From CAHJWH01 sp965198905 (lineage in GTDB: Bacteria; Pseudomonadota; Alphaproteobacteria; Caulobacterales; Caulobacteraceae): a stretch of DNA of 64,000 nucleotides. Below the pieces are notes generated by a model that saw only the letters and a program-made list of their open reading frames with translations, was not told where the DNA came from and made no database searches. Below, one piece after another: positions 43,904 to 52,968 of this stretch. The stretch covers positions 62,001 to 126,000 of the forward strand of contig OZ240678.1 in NCBI GenBank assembly GCA_965198905.1, written 5' to 3'. The translations under genes and the position numbers were made by a program. The first letter of the stretch is position 1. Every line of letters begins with the position of its first letter.

Positions 43904-46900
43904 TCTTCTTCCCCATCGTCGGCGGCGGACCACTCGCGCACTCGGGCCAGATGATCGGTGTCGCTCGCGTGCTCGCCCACGAAGCGCGGCGCGATGCGCG
44001 AGCGGTAGGGCTGGTCGGGGTCTCGGTAACGGGCGAGCAGCGCCTCCAGCCCGTCGAGGGCGCCTAGCGCCATGGCGACGCTGTCGGCGGCGGCCCCTCG
44101 CCGTTCCTCCATCCCCGCCGGATCGCGTCCGGTCACCCGCAGATAGACCAGCTCGCCCGGCGTTCGGGCGCCGAGGTCAGGGAAACCGCCGCGCATCAGC
44201 ATGGCGGCGGTCAGGGTGAGCTGGGGGGCGAAGTCCGTCTCGATCTCCTTCTTGGACGGCACGCGGCCGGTCTTGAAGTCGAGCACGTTGACGACCCCGT
44301 CCGCGACTTCCAACCGGTCGGCGCGGCAGGTGAGCGTGACGCCGGCGTCGAGGGCGAGCTGTCCCTGCTGTTCAACCCAAACCGCCTGAAGCCCCCGTCG
44401 CCGGTCGATCTCCATGCCGGCCACCCAGTCTCCCGCGCGCTCGGCCAGCACCGCCTCGCGCGCGAGCAGGGCCTGGGGCGCCGACTGGGCGTGCAGGGCC
44501 TGCATGTAGAGCGCCGCGAACCGGTCCCCCGCCCCCTCCGGCGAGAGGGTCGCCCAATCGGCGGCGAACTGCTCGAAGGCGGTGTGGATGGCGGTGCCGC
44601 GCGCCCGCGCCTCGATCCGCTCGTCGGGCCGCTCCTGGCGCTTCAGCGCCAGCACCTTGCGGGCGTAGACGGCGTAGGGGTCGCGCACCAGCCGCTCCAC
44701 CTCGGTGACCGAGAACTGCGTCGGCCGCGCCGCTACCGGCGGCCGGGGTGCGGGGCGCGGGGCGGTGCGAAGGCTGGGCGGCGGATCGGGGAGGGGCGCA
44801 TCCAGCGCCCGCGCCCAATGCACCGCCTCGTCGCGGGACGGCAGCGCCAGGCCCGCCCCCCGCGCCAGGGTGGAGAGCCGCCACAGCCAGCGCGACATCA
44901 CCGCGGGCTGGCCGCTCCGCCGCTCGCTGGTGACCAGCACCACCTCCCCAGCGCACGCTGCCTGGGCGAAGTCGTGCGCCGCCACGCCCACCCGCCGCTC
45001 CGGGCTCGGCAGGCCGAGCCGCGCGCGCATGGGGCGGGACAGGAACGGATCGACCTGGGCCGCCGCCGGCCAGACGCCCTCCTCCAGGCCCGCCAGCACC
45101 AGCCTGTCGGCGCCTATCAGACGGGCCTCGATCAGGCCCAGGATGCGCAGGCGCGGATGGGTGCGGCCGCCGCTGCGCACCACTTGGCCGACTAAGAGCG
45201 CCTCCATCATCTGGGCGAAGCCTACGGGCGTGCAGGCCGGCAGGGCGGCGCCGTCCTCGATCAGCGCTGCGATCAGGCCGGCCGCCGCTTCGCCGTCCGC
45301 ACCGCCCCACAGCTCGCCTGGACGACCGTGGCCGTCGGCGGCGAGCCGTTCCAGGCTCTCCGCCAGGGCGCGCGCCGCCAAGGCCGCAGGCGCCGGCCCG
45401 GCCTCGAACGACGTCGCGCAGAGCTGCAGCGCCGCGCGCAACCGCTGCGCCAGGTCGAGCGCGGCTAAGGCCTCCGCCGTCTCCCGCGCCGCCGCCTCGC
45501 CCCCGGCGTCCAGGATGCGGGTGCGCGGCTGCAGACGCTCCAGCAACGCCGCCCAGTCTCCAGGCCGGGGCCCGCGCAGGCCCCGCCGCTCCAGCCGCCG
45601 ACGTGCGGCGTCGAAGGCCCAGGGCTGCAGCCCCAGACGGACCTGCGGGTGCTTGAGGATGGCGAGCAGCAGCACCGGCGACACCGGCTCGGCCACCGTC
45701 CGGGCGACCAGCGCCCCCAGCACGCCGGCGGGAAGCTGCGCCAGCGGTGCGCCAGCCGAGGAGTCCACCTCGATCCCCCAGCGCGACAGCTGGGCGCTCA
45801 CCCGCCGCGCCAGGGCCGGATCGGGCGTGACCAGGGCTGCGGTGCGACCCGGCGTCTCCAGCGTCTCACGCAGCAGCACCGCGCACGTCGCCGCCGCCTC
45901 CCCCTCCGTCCGGGTGACCGCCAGGCTCAGGCCCTCAAGTCCGGTGGCTATGGGATCGACGCCCGCCTCCGCGCCCTCCGCGCGCATGTTGTCCAGCACG
46001 GCGCGCCAGTCGTAAGTCATCTCGGCGGGGCGCAGCGCCTCGTTGACCAGCCGCCGACGGTCGCGCGCCTTCCGCACCGCCGCCAGCGACTCCGGGGCCG
46101 GCCACGCCATCACGTCTGCGCGCGCCAGTCCGGCGTGACCAAGCAGGCGCTTCAGGTCATGCTGGGGGTGGCCCTCCTCCACGCAGGCCCAGGCCGCGTC
46201 GGCGAGGTCCTGGTCCAGGCCGGGCAGCACCACGCAGCCCAGGGGAGCCAGCGCTGCAACCCTCAGCAACTCCGCCAGCGACGGCGCCGCGCTCGCCACC
46301 CCGGCCATGATCACCGGCCGCTCCGGCGGCGAGGCGCGCCACTGCTCGGCCAGGCTGCGAAGCAGCCGGGTGCGGCGGGCGGCCACGTCCGTCAGCCCCA
46401 GCTCGGCCAGCCGCTCCGGCCAGGCGGTTGTGGCGATCTCCAGGAATCGGGCGGAGGCGCGCCAGTGCCGCGCCAGATCGCCCTCCACCAGGGTCGCGAT
46501 CCGCTCGGGGTCCTCGACCTCCTCGATCTGGAGCGAGTCTAGAAAGGCGGCCAGGGCGTCGGCCAACTCGAGCGCGCCCGCCGCGTCGATGGGGCGCTCG
46601 AACAGGTGACGGTGCGCCACCACCAGCCGCGCTAGCTCGAAGCGGCGGCGGAGCGGGGTGACGCCGGGCGCGAGGTCAAGCGCCAGTTCGCCGGACTCGA
46701 AGGGCGGCTCGCCCTCGTCCAGGTCGCCGATGGCGCGGATTTGCGGCAGCAGCACCGCCCGCCCCTGCGCCGCCCGCACGAAGGCCTGGCCGAGCTCGCG
46801 CACCGCCCGGCGAGTGGGCGTGAAGACCACCACCTCGGCCAGGGCCTGCGGCCCCTGCCCCGCGAAGGCGGCGTCCAGGGCGAAGGCGAGGTCGTCCAGA

Positions 46901-46974
46901 AAGGGTCGATGGGCGGCGACCGAGAACCACCGCGGTCCGGGGCCTCCGAAAAGGACTTCATAGGCGGCGTTCAT
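43900..46974 (-). CDS. addB: AddB subunit of the double-strand break repair helicase-nuclease
   Basis: A 1024-residue protein starting MNAAYEVLFGGPGPRWFSVA (ATG 46974). An inactivated helicase-like body (VVVFTPTRRAVRELGQAFVR; ADRLVLAGLEEGVWPAAAQV, DPFLSRPMRARLGLPSPERR) is followed by a C-terminal PD-(D/E)XK nuclease, VVNVLDFKTGRVPSKKEIET. AddAB processes DNA ends for RecA loading. Overlaps addA by ATGA. The 102 bases upstream separate it from the divergent ligD, giving a repair-gene island. Confidence 0.93.
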   Translation of the reverse strand: MNAAYEVLFGGPGPRWFSVAAHRPFLDDLAFALDAAFAGQGPQALAEVVVFTPTRRAVRELGQAFVRAAQGRAVLLPQIRAIGDLDEGEPPFESGELALDLAPGVTPLRRRFELARLVVAHRHLFERPIDAAGALELADALAAFLDSLQIEEVEDPERIATLVEGDLARHWRASARFLEIATTAWPERLAELGLTDVAARRTRLLRSLAEQWRASPPERPVIMAGVASAAPSLAELLRVAALAPLGCVVLPGLDQDLADAAWACVEEGHPQHDLKRLLGHAGLARADVMAWPAPESLAAVRKARDRRRLVNEALRPAEMTYDWRAVLDNMRAEGAEAGVDPIATGLEGLSLAVTRTEGEAAATCAVLLRETLETPGRTAALVTPDPALARRVSAQLSRWGIEVDSSAGAPLAQLPAGVLGALVARTVAEPVSPVLLLAILKHPQVRLGLQPWAFDAARRRLERRGLRGPRPGDWAALLERLQPRTRILDAGGEAAARETAEALAALDLAQRLRAALQLCATSFEAGPAPAALAARALAESLERLAADGHGRPGELWGGADGEAAAGLIAALIEDGAALPACTPVGFAQMMEALLVGQVVRSGGRTHPRLRILGLIEARLIGADRLVLAGLEEGVWPAAAQVDPFLSRPMRARLGLPSPERRVGVAAHDFAQAACAGEVVLVTSERRSGQPAVMSRWLWRLSTLARGAGLALPSRDEAVHWARALDAPLPDPPPSLRTAPRPAPRPPVAARPTQFSVTEVERLVRDPYAVYARKVLALKRQERPDERIEARARGTAIHTAFEQFAADWATLSPEGAGDRFAALYMQALHAQSAPQALLAREAVLAERAGDWVAGMEIDRRRGLQAVWVEQQGQLALDAGVTLTCRADRLEVADGVVNVLDFKTGRVPSKKEIETDFAPQLTLTAAMLMRGGFPDLGARTPGELVYLRVTGRDPAGMEERRGAAADSVAMALGALDGLEALLARYRDPDQPYRSRIAPRFVGEHASDTDHLARVREWSAADDGEEE

Positions 46975-47076
46975 CGGTGCAAGGTTTCGCATGTCCGCTG
47001 GGCGAGTGGAACCGGGGCGACGTCAGACGCGGACGTACGACCTGTGCTCCATCCCGCGCAACGCCTGGAGACCCGG

Positions 47077-49755
47077 TTGGCCGAGAAGCTCTCCACCTAT
47101 CGTAGCAAGCGCGACTTCGAGCGGACGGCGGAGCCGAGCGGCGAGACCGAGGTCGCGCCTTCGGATCAGCTGCGCTTCGTGGTGCAGAAACATGACGCCA
47201 CCCGGCTGCACTACGACTTCCGGCTGGAGTGGCAGGGCGTGTTCCTGTCCTGGGCGGTGACGCGTGGGCCGTCCCTCGATCCCCACGACAAGCGGCTGGC
47301 GGTGCAGGTGGAGGATCACCCCCTGGCCTATGGCGACTTCGAGGGGACCATCCCCGAAGGCCAGTACGGCGGCGGCGCGGTGATGCTGTGGGATCGCGGC
47401 GTCTGGGCGCCCCAGGGCATGACGGTCGAGGACGGCCTGGCCAAGGGCGACCTGAAGTTCGTGCTCGAAGGCGAGCGGCTGCACGGCAGCTGGGTGCTGG
47501 TGCGGATCAAGAAAGACCGCATGGGCGGCAAGCGCGTGAACTGGCTGCTGATCAAGCACCGCGACGAGATCGCACGGGAAGGCGACGCGGACGCTCTGCT
47601 GACCACCCACGACTGCTCGGTGGCGTCGGGGCGGGACTTCGCAGAGATCGAAGCCGGCGCGTCGCCAGGCCCCTCCCCGTTCATGACCAAGCCTGCCGGC
47701 GCGAAGGGGCGGCGCAAGGCGGCGGATGCGGTGTGGAACAGCCGCCGGCCGCCTGACCCGACGTCCGCCGCCGATGAGGCCGAAGACGCGAAGCCGGCCC
47801 CCAAGCCGGCCAAGCCCCCCGCCTCCAAGCGGAAGCCGGCGGCATCCGCCATGCCCGCCTTCGTCGAGCCCCAGCTCACCCGCTCCATCGAGCGACCGCC
47901 TGGCGGCGACGGCTGGGTGCACGAGATCAAGTTCGACGGCTATCGGCTGCAGCTCCGCATCGAGGACGGCCACGCCACCCTGCGCACCCGCAAAGGACTG
48001 GACTGGACCCATCGCTTTCCAGAGATCGCCGCGGAGGCCGCGCGCCTCGCCGACATGATCATCGACGGCGAGGCGGTCGCCCTGGACGCGCACGGCGCCC
48101 CCGACTTCGCCGGCCTGCAGCTCGCCTTGTCCGAGCAGAAGACCGCCGGCTTGGTCTTCTACGCCTTCGACATGATGTTCGAGGGGGCTGAGGACCTGCG
48201 CGCCCTGCCGCTCTCGGCGCGCAAGCCGCGGCTCGACGCCGCGCTGCAGGGCGCGGAGCTGGCGCACATCCGCTATGTCGAGCATTTCGACAGCGGCGGC
48301 GACGCGGTGCTCAAGTCGGCCTGCAGCCTGCATCTGGAGGGCGTGGTCTCCAAGCGGCTGGACGCCACCTACGTTTCCGGCCGCGCCGACAGCTGGACCA
48401 AGTCCAAGTGCCGGGGCGGCCAGGAGGTGGTGGTCGCCGGCTGGACCAGCGACGACGTCAACCCGCTACGCTCGCTGATCGCCGGGGTGAACCGCGAGGG
48501 CGTGCTGGTGCACGTGGGCCGGGTCGGCACCGGCTTCTCCCGCGCCAAGGCCGAGGCCGTGCTGCCCCGGCTGCAGGCGGTGGAGAGCCCGACCTCACCC
48601 TTCTCCGGCAAGGGGGCGCCCAAGGGCGGTCCTGGCATCCATTGGGCGCAGCCGGTCATGGTGGCCGAGATCGAGAGCGCCGGCTGGACAGGCGCCGGCG
48701 CCTTGCGCCAGGCGAGCTTCAAGGGTCTGCGGGAGGACAAGCCGGCCGACGAGGTCGTGCGGGAGCCGCCCGCCTCGCCCAAGGACGCGACCGGCGCCAA
48801 GGCTGCACCCGTCAAAGCGTCGCCGCAGCCGGCGAAAGCCCACGCCTCCTCCAAGCCGATCGTGATGGGGGTCACGATCAGCCATCCGGACAAGCAGCTC
48901 TGGCCGGCGGATGGGGCGGAGCCGGCGGTGACCAAGCTGGAGCTGGCGCAGTATTTTGACGCGGTAGGACCCTACATCCTGCCGCACATCGCCGGCAGAC
49001 CCTGCTCGATCATCCGCTCGCCCGATGGGATCGGCGGCCAGAGCTTTTTCCAGCGCCATGCGGGCGCGGGCAGTTCGGCGCTGCTGGAGGAGGTGAGGGT
49101 CTTTGGCGACAAGAAGCCTTACCTGCAGGTCGACCGGGTGGAGGGCCTCGCCGCCATCGCGCAGTCGGGCGGACTGGAGCTGCATCCCTGGAACTGCGCG
49201 CCAGGATCGCCGGAGATCCCCGGGCGGCTGGTGTTCGACCTCGACCCCGGACCCGAGCTCGACTTCGCCGAGGTGATCGCGGCGGCTAAGACCGTGCGGG
49301 CCCGGCTGGAGGCGCTGGGGCTGGAGACGTTCTGCAAGACGACCGGCGGCAAGGGGCTGCACGTGGTCACCCCGCTGACGCCCGACGACGGCATGACTTG
49401 GCCCGAGGCCAAGACCTTCGCCAAGGCGGTGTGCGACGCCATCGCCGCCGACGAGCCGCAGCGCTATCTCACCGTCATGGCCAAGGCCAAGCGGGTCGGA
49501 CGGATATTCCTGGACTATCTGCGCAACGATCGCCTGGCGACCGCGGTGGCGCCGTTCTCGCCCCGAGGGCGGCCGGGGGCGCCGGTCTCCTGGCCGGTGA
49601 CCTGGACGCAGGTGCGCTCCGGACTCGATCCGCACGCCTATACGGTGCGCACCGTGCCCGGCCTGCTCGCCAGGTCCAAGGCCTGGGCCGATTACGACCA
49701 GGGCGCACGGCCGCTCCGTTACGCGATCGAGCGGCTCGGCAGGCGCAGCCGTTGA
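47077..49755 (+). CDS. ligD: Multifunctional non-homologous end-joining DNA ligase LigD
   Basis: An 892-residue protein. Start chosen at TTG 47077 (MAEKLSTYRSKRDFERTAEP), with tggaga six bases upstream; earlier in-frame codons are not conserved. Domains: 3'-phosphoesterase (about 10-160; HDATRLHYDFRLEWQG, HPLAYGDFEGTIPEGQYGGG), ATP ligase (about 255-550; VHEIKFDGYR with Lys285), and primase-polymerase (about 600-892; VFDLDPGPELDF, TTGGKGLHVVTPL). The PE-ligase-polymerase order is that of the Pseudomonas/Agrobacterium type. No ku gene occurs in the window. Confidence 0.94.
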   Translation: MAEKLSTYRSKRDFERTAEPSGETEVAPSDQLRFVVQKHDATRLHYDFRLEWQGVFLSWAVTRGPSLDPHDKRLAVQVEDHPLAYGDFEGTIPEGQYGGGAVMLWDRGVWAPQGMTVEDGLAKGDLKFVLEGERLHGSWVLVRIKKDRMGGKRVNWLLIKHRDEIAREGDADALLTTHDCSVASGRDFAEIEAGASPGPSPFMTKPAGAKGRRKAADAVWNSRRPPDPTSAADEAEDAKPAPKPAKPPASKRKPAASAMPAFVEPQLTRSIERPPGGDGWVHEIKFDGYRLQLRIEDGHATLRTRKGLDWTHRFPEIAAEAARLADMIIDGEAVALDAHGAPDFAGLQLALSEQKTAGLVFYAFDMMFEGAEDLRALPLSARKPRLDAALQGAELAHIRYVEHFDSGGDAVLKSACSLHLEGVVSKRLDATYVSGRADSWTKSKCRGGQEVVVAGWTSDDVNPLRSLIAGVNREGVLVHVGRVGTGFSRAKAEAVLPRLQAVESPTSPFSGKGAPKGGPGIHWAQPVMVAEIESAGWTGAGALRQASFKGLREDKPADEVVREPPASPKDATGAKAAPVKASPQPAKAHASSKPIVMGVTISHPDKQLWPADGAEPAVTKLELAQYFDAVGPYILPHIAGRPCSIIRSPDGIGGQSFFQRHAGAGSSALLEEVRVFGDKKPYLQVDRVEGLAAIAQSGGLELHPWNCAPGSPEIPGRLVFDLDPGPELDFAEVIAAAKTVRARLEALGLETFCKTTGGKGLHVVTPLTPDDGMTWPEAKTFAKAVCDAIAADEPQRYLTVMAKAKRVGRIFLDYLRNDRLATAVAPFSPRGRPGAPVSWPVTWTQVRSGLDPHAYTVRTVPGLLARSKAWADYDQGARPLRYAIERLGRRSR

Positions 49756-49805
49756 GCCCGCACCCTCCAGCCGCTAAGCTCATCCCGTCGTCTTCAAGGA
49801 CACTC

Positions 49806-50675
<870 letters not shown>

Positions 50676-50679
50676 GCCG

Positions 50680-51051
50680 ATGACCGCTTCTATGCGGGCG
50701 TGGCTGGCGCTGGCGGGCCTGAACGGGCTGATGGCGGTGTCGGCCGGGGCCTTCGGCGCGCACGGCGTCAGCGATCCGCAGGTCAAGGCGCTGCTGCACA
50801 CCGGTGCGCATTACCAACTGGCCCATGCGGCGGCGGCCCTGGCGTGCGTAGGGGTGATGAGGATCATGCCCTGGCAAGCCGGCCTCGCGGGATGGTTGTT
50901 CGGGAGCGGCGGGCTGATCTTCGGCGGCTCGCTCTATCTGCTGGCCGTGACCGGCATCAGGTTGTGGGGCGTGGTGACGCCGATCGGAGGCGTGCTGATG
51001 ATCGTCGGCTGGGCGGTGCTGATCTGGGGCGCGCTGGCGGGCAAGGAATAA
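50680..51051 (+). CDS. DUF423 family small membrane protein
   Basis: A 123-residue protein with four hydrophobic helices and the DUF423 pattern LAGLNGLMAVSAGAFGAHGV, HTGAHYQLAHAAAALACVGV, GSGGLIFGGSLYLLAVTGIR and WGVVTPIGGVLMIVGWAVLI. Function unknown. Four bases after the methyltransferase stop, so cotranscribed with it. Confidence 0.92.
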   Translation: MTASMRAWLALAGLNGLMAVSAGAFGAHGVSDPQVKALLHTGAHYQLAHAAAALACVGVMRIMPWQAGLAGWLFGSGGLIFGGSLYLLAVTGIRLWGVVTPIGGVLMIVGWAVLIWGALAGKE

Positions 51052-51055
51052 CGCT

Positions 51056-51081
51056 TCTCCCTCCCCTCGAGGGGAGGGAGA
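51056..51081. repeat. Perfect 26-base palindrome in the DUF423-pyrE gap
   Basis: Each half reads tctccctcccctc and its exact complement, centred on tcga, starting four bases after the DUF423 stop. It can form a strong 11-base-pair hairpin. There is no T run after it, so it is a hairpin repeat or rho-assisted stop rather than a classic terminator. Confidence 0.7.
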
Positions 51082-51143
51082 GACTGTGGCTCCCCTCACG
51101 CCCAGGATCGGTCTAAACGAGCGCGACATCTGAGGAGCAGGCC

Positions 51144-51728
51144 ATGGATCGGGACGCGGTGATGGAGGAGTTTCGCGCGGCCGGGGCGCTGCGCGAAGGG
51201 CACTTCGTCCTGTCGTCCGGCCTGCACAGCGGCGTGTTCCTGCAGAAAAACCTGGTGTTCATGCACCCGGACCGCGCCGAGCGGCTCTGCCGGGCCATGG
51301 CGGAGAAGATCACGGCCCTGGTCGGTGGGGTGGACGTGGTGGTCTCGCCGGCAGTGGGCGGCATCATCCCGGGCTATGAGACCGCACGCTGGCTGAAGGT
51401 CCCGGCGCTCTATGTGGAGCGTGAGGGCGGCCAGTTCCGCTTTCGCCGGGGCTTCCACCTGGAGCCGGGCGCCAGGGTCGCCATGGTCGAGGACATCGTC
51501 ACCACGGGCTTGTCGTCGCGCGAGTGCATCGCGGCCATCCGCGCCGCCGGCGGCGACGTGGTGGTGGCCGCCTGCGTGGTGGACCGGTCCGGCGGCGAGG
51601 CGGAGGTCGGCGCGCCGCTGGTTTCGCTCGCCAGCCTGAAGGTGCCGGCCTATCCCGCCGACCATCTCCCACCCGAACTCGCCGCCCTACCGGTGGAGGA
51701 ACCGGGCAGCCGGCGGCTCGGCGCATGA
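51144..51728 (+). CDS. pyrE: Orotate phosphoribosyltransferase
   Basis: A 194-residue enzyme of UMP synthesis. GHFVLSSGLHSGVFLQKNLV, VSPAVGGIIPGYETARWL and the PRPP-binding VAMVEDIVTTGLSSRECI are present. Preceded by gaggagcaggcc. Its stop overlaps the pdxJ ATG (ATGA), making a tight pyrE-pdxJ-acpS operon. Confidence 0.95.
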   Translation: MDRDAVMEEFRAAGALREGHFVLSSGLHSGVFLQKNLVFMHPDRAERLCRAMAEKITALVGGVDVVVSPAVGGIIPGYETARWLKVPALYVEREGGQFRFRRGFHLEPGARVAMVEDIVTTGLSSRECIAAIRAAGGDVVVAACVVDRSGGEAEVGAPLVSLASLKVPAYPADHLPPELAALPVEEPGSRRLGA

Positions 51729-52498
51729 GCACGCCGTTCCCCCAGCGGTTGCGCCTCGGCGTCAACATCGACCATGTGGCGACGGTCCGAAACGCCCGGG
51801 GCGAGACCTATCCAGACCCGGTGCGCGCTGCTGAAGTGGCGATCAGAGCGGGGGCGGACGGGATCACCGCCCACCTGCGGGAGGATCGGCGCCATATCCG
51901 CGACGGCGACATCGACGCGCTCGCCACCCTCTGCCGCCGCCTGGAAAGGCCGCTCAACCTGGAGATGGCGGCCACGCCCGAGATGCTGGCCATCGCCCTC
52001 GCCTGCCGTCCGCACGCCGTCTGCCTGGTGCCGGAACGCCGCGAGGAGGTGACCACCGAGGGTGGGCTGGACGTGGCGAAGGCGCAGGCCGCCATCGCCG
52101 CCCTGGCGCGTCCCCTGCGCGAGGCGGGCGCCCGCGTCTCCCTGTTCGTGGAGGCGAGCGCCGCCCAGATCGCCGCGTCCGCCGCGGCAGGGGCCGCCGT
52201 CGTCGAGCTGCACACCGGCGCCTTCTGCGACGCGCTCCGCGCCGGCGACGACGCGCGCGGAGGCTCTGAGCGCGAGCGATTGCAGGCGGCGGCGCGGCAG
52301 GCTGCATCCCTCGGCCTCGAGGTCCACGCCGGCCACGGCATCGACTACGACACTGTTAAGCCGGTCGCGGCCATCGCTGAGGTCGTGGAGCTGAACATCG
52401 GCCACTTCCTGATCGGCGAGGCCATCTTCGTCGGTCTGCAGCAGGCCATCGGCCGGATGCGCGCGCTGATGGACGAGGCGCGTCCGCTCACGCCATGA
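51725..52498 (+). CDS. pdxJ: Pyridoxine 5'-phosphate synthase
   Basis: A 257-residue TIM barrel: LRLGVNIDHVATVRNARGET, GADGITAHLREDRRHIRDGD, CLVPERREEVTTEGGLDV, VELHTGAFCDA, HAGHGIDYDTVKPVAAI and ELNIGHFLIGEAIFVGLQQA. Catalyses the last step of de novo pyridoxine phosphate synthesis. Both ends overlap neighbouring genes by ATGA. Confidence 0.96.
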   Translation: MSTPFPQRLRLGVNIDHVATVRNARGETYPDPVRAAEVAIRAGADGITAHLREDRRHIRDGDIDALATLCRRLERPLNLEMAATPEMLAIALACRPHAVCLVPERREEVTTEGGLDVAKAQAAIAALARPLREAGARVSLFVEASAAQIAASAAAGAAVVELHTGAFCDALRAGDDARGGSERERLQAAARQAASLGLEVHAGHGIDYDTVKPVAAIAEVVELNIGHFLIGEAIFVGLQQAIGRMRALMDEARPLTP

Positions 52499-52905
52499 TC
52501 ATCGGCATCGGCTCCGACCTGACCGACATCCGCCGGATCTCCGACTCGCTGGAGCGGTTCGGCGACCGCTTCGTCCAGCGCCTGTTCACCGAAGTCGAGC
52601 GCACCCGTTCGGAGCGGAAGGGCGACCGGGCCGCCAGCTACGCCAAGCGTTTCGCCGCCAAGGAAGCCTGCGCCAAGGCGCTGGGCACCGGCATCCGCCA
52701 CGGGGTGTTCTGGCGCGACATGGGGGTGGTCAACCTGCGCTCGGGCCAGCCGACCATGGCCCTGACCAACGGGGCGAAGGCGCGGCTGGACGCCCTGACG
52801 CCGCCGGGGAAGTCCGCCCGCATCCACCTCAGCCTGACCGACGAGGCGCCCTACGCCCAGGCCTTTGTGGTGATCGAGGCGGTAGACGCGGCCGCCGGCG
52901 ACTGA
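52495..52905 (+). CDS. acpS: Holo-[acyl-carrier-protein] synthase
   Basis: A 136-residue AcpS: IGIGSDLTDIRRISDSLERF with the metal-binding Asp, AKRFAAKEACAKALGTGIR with the Glu, and ARIHLSLTDEAPYAQAFVVI. It attaches 4'-phosphopantetheine to carrier proteins, so it could modify the two carrier proteins encoded at 3492 and 34178 as well as the fatty-acid ACP. ATGA overlap with pdxJ. Confidence 0.95.
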   Translation: MIIGIGSDLTDIRRISDSLERFGDRFVQRLFTEVERTRSERKGDRAASYAKRFAAKEACAKALGTGIRHGVFWRDMGVVNLRSGQPTMALTNGAKARLDALTPPGKSARIHLSLTDEAPYAQAFVVIEAVDAAAGD

Positions 52906-52968
52906 CCTGAAGCCGGATGACTTGAGGCCGTGTGTAAGGTCAGCGATCCTGGCCACCATCATCCCGCT

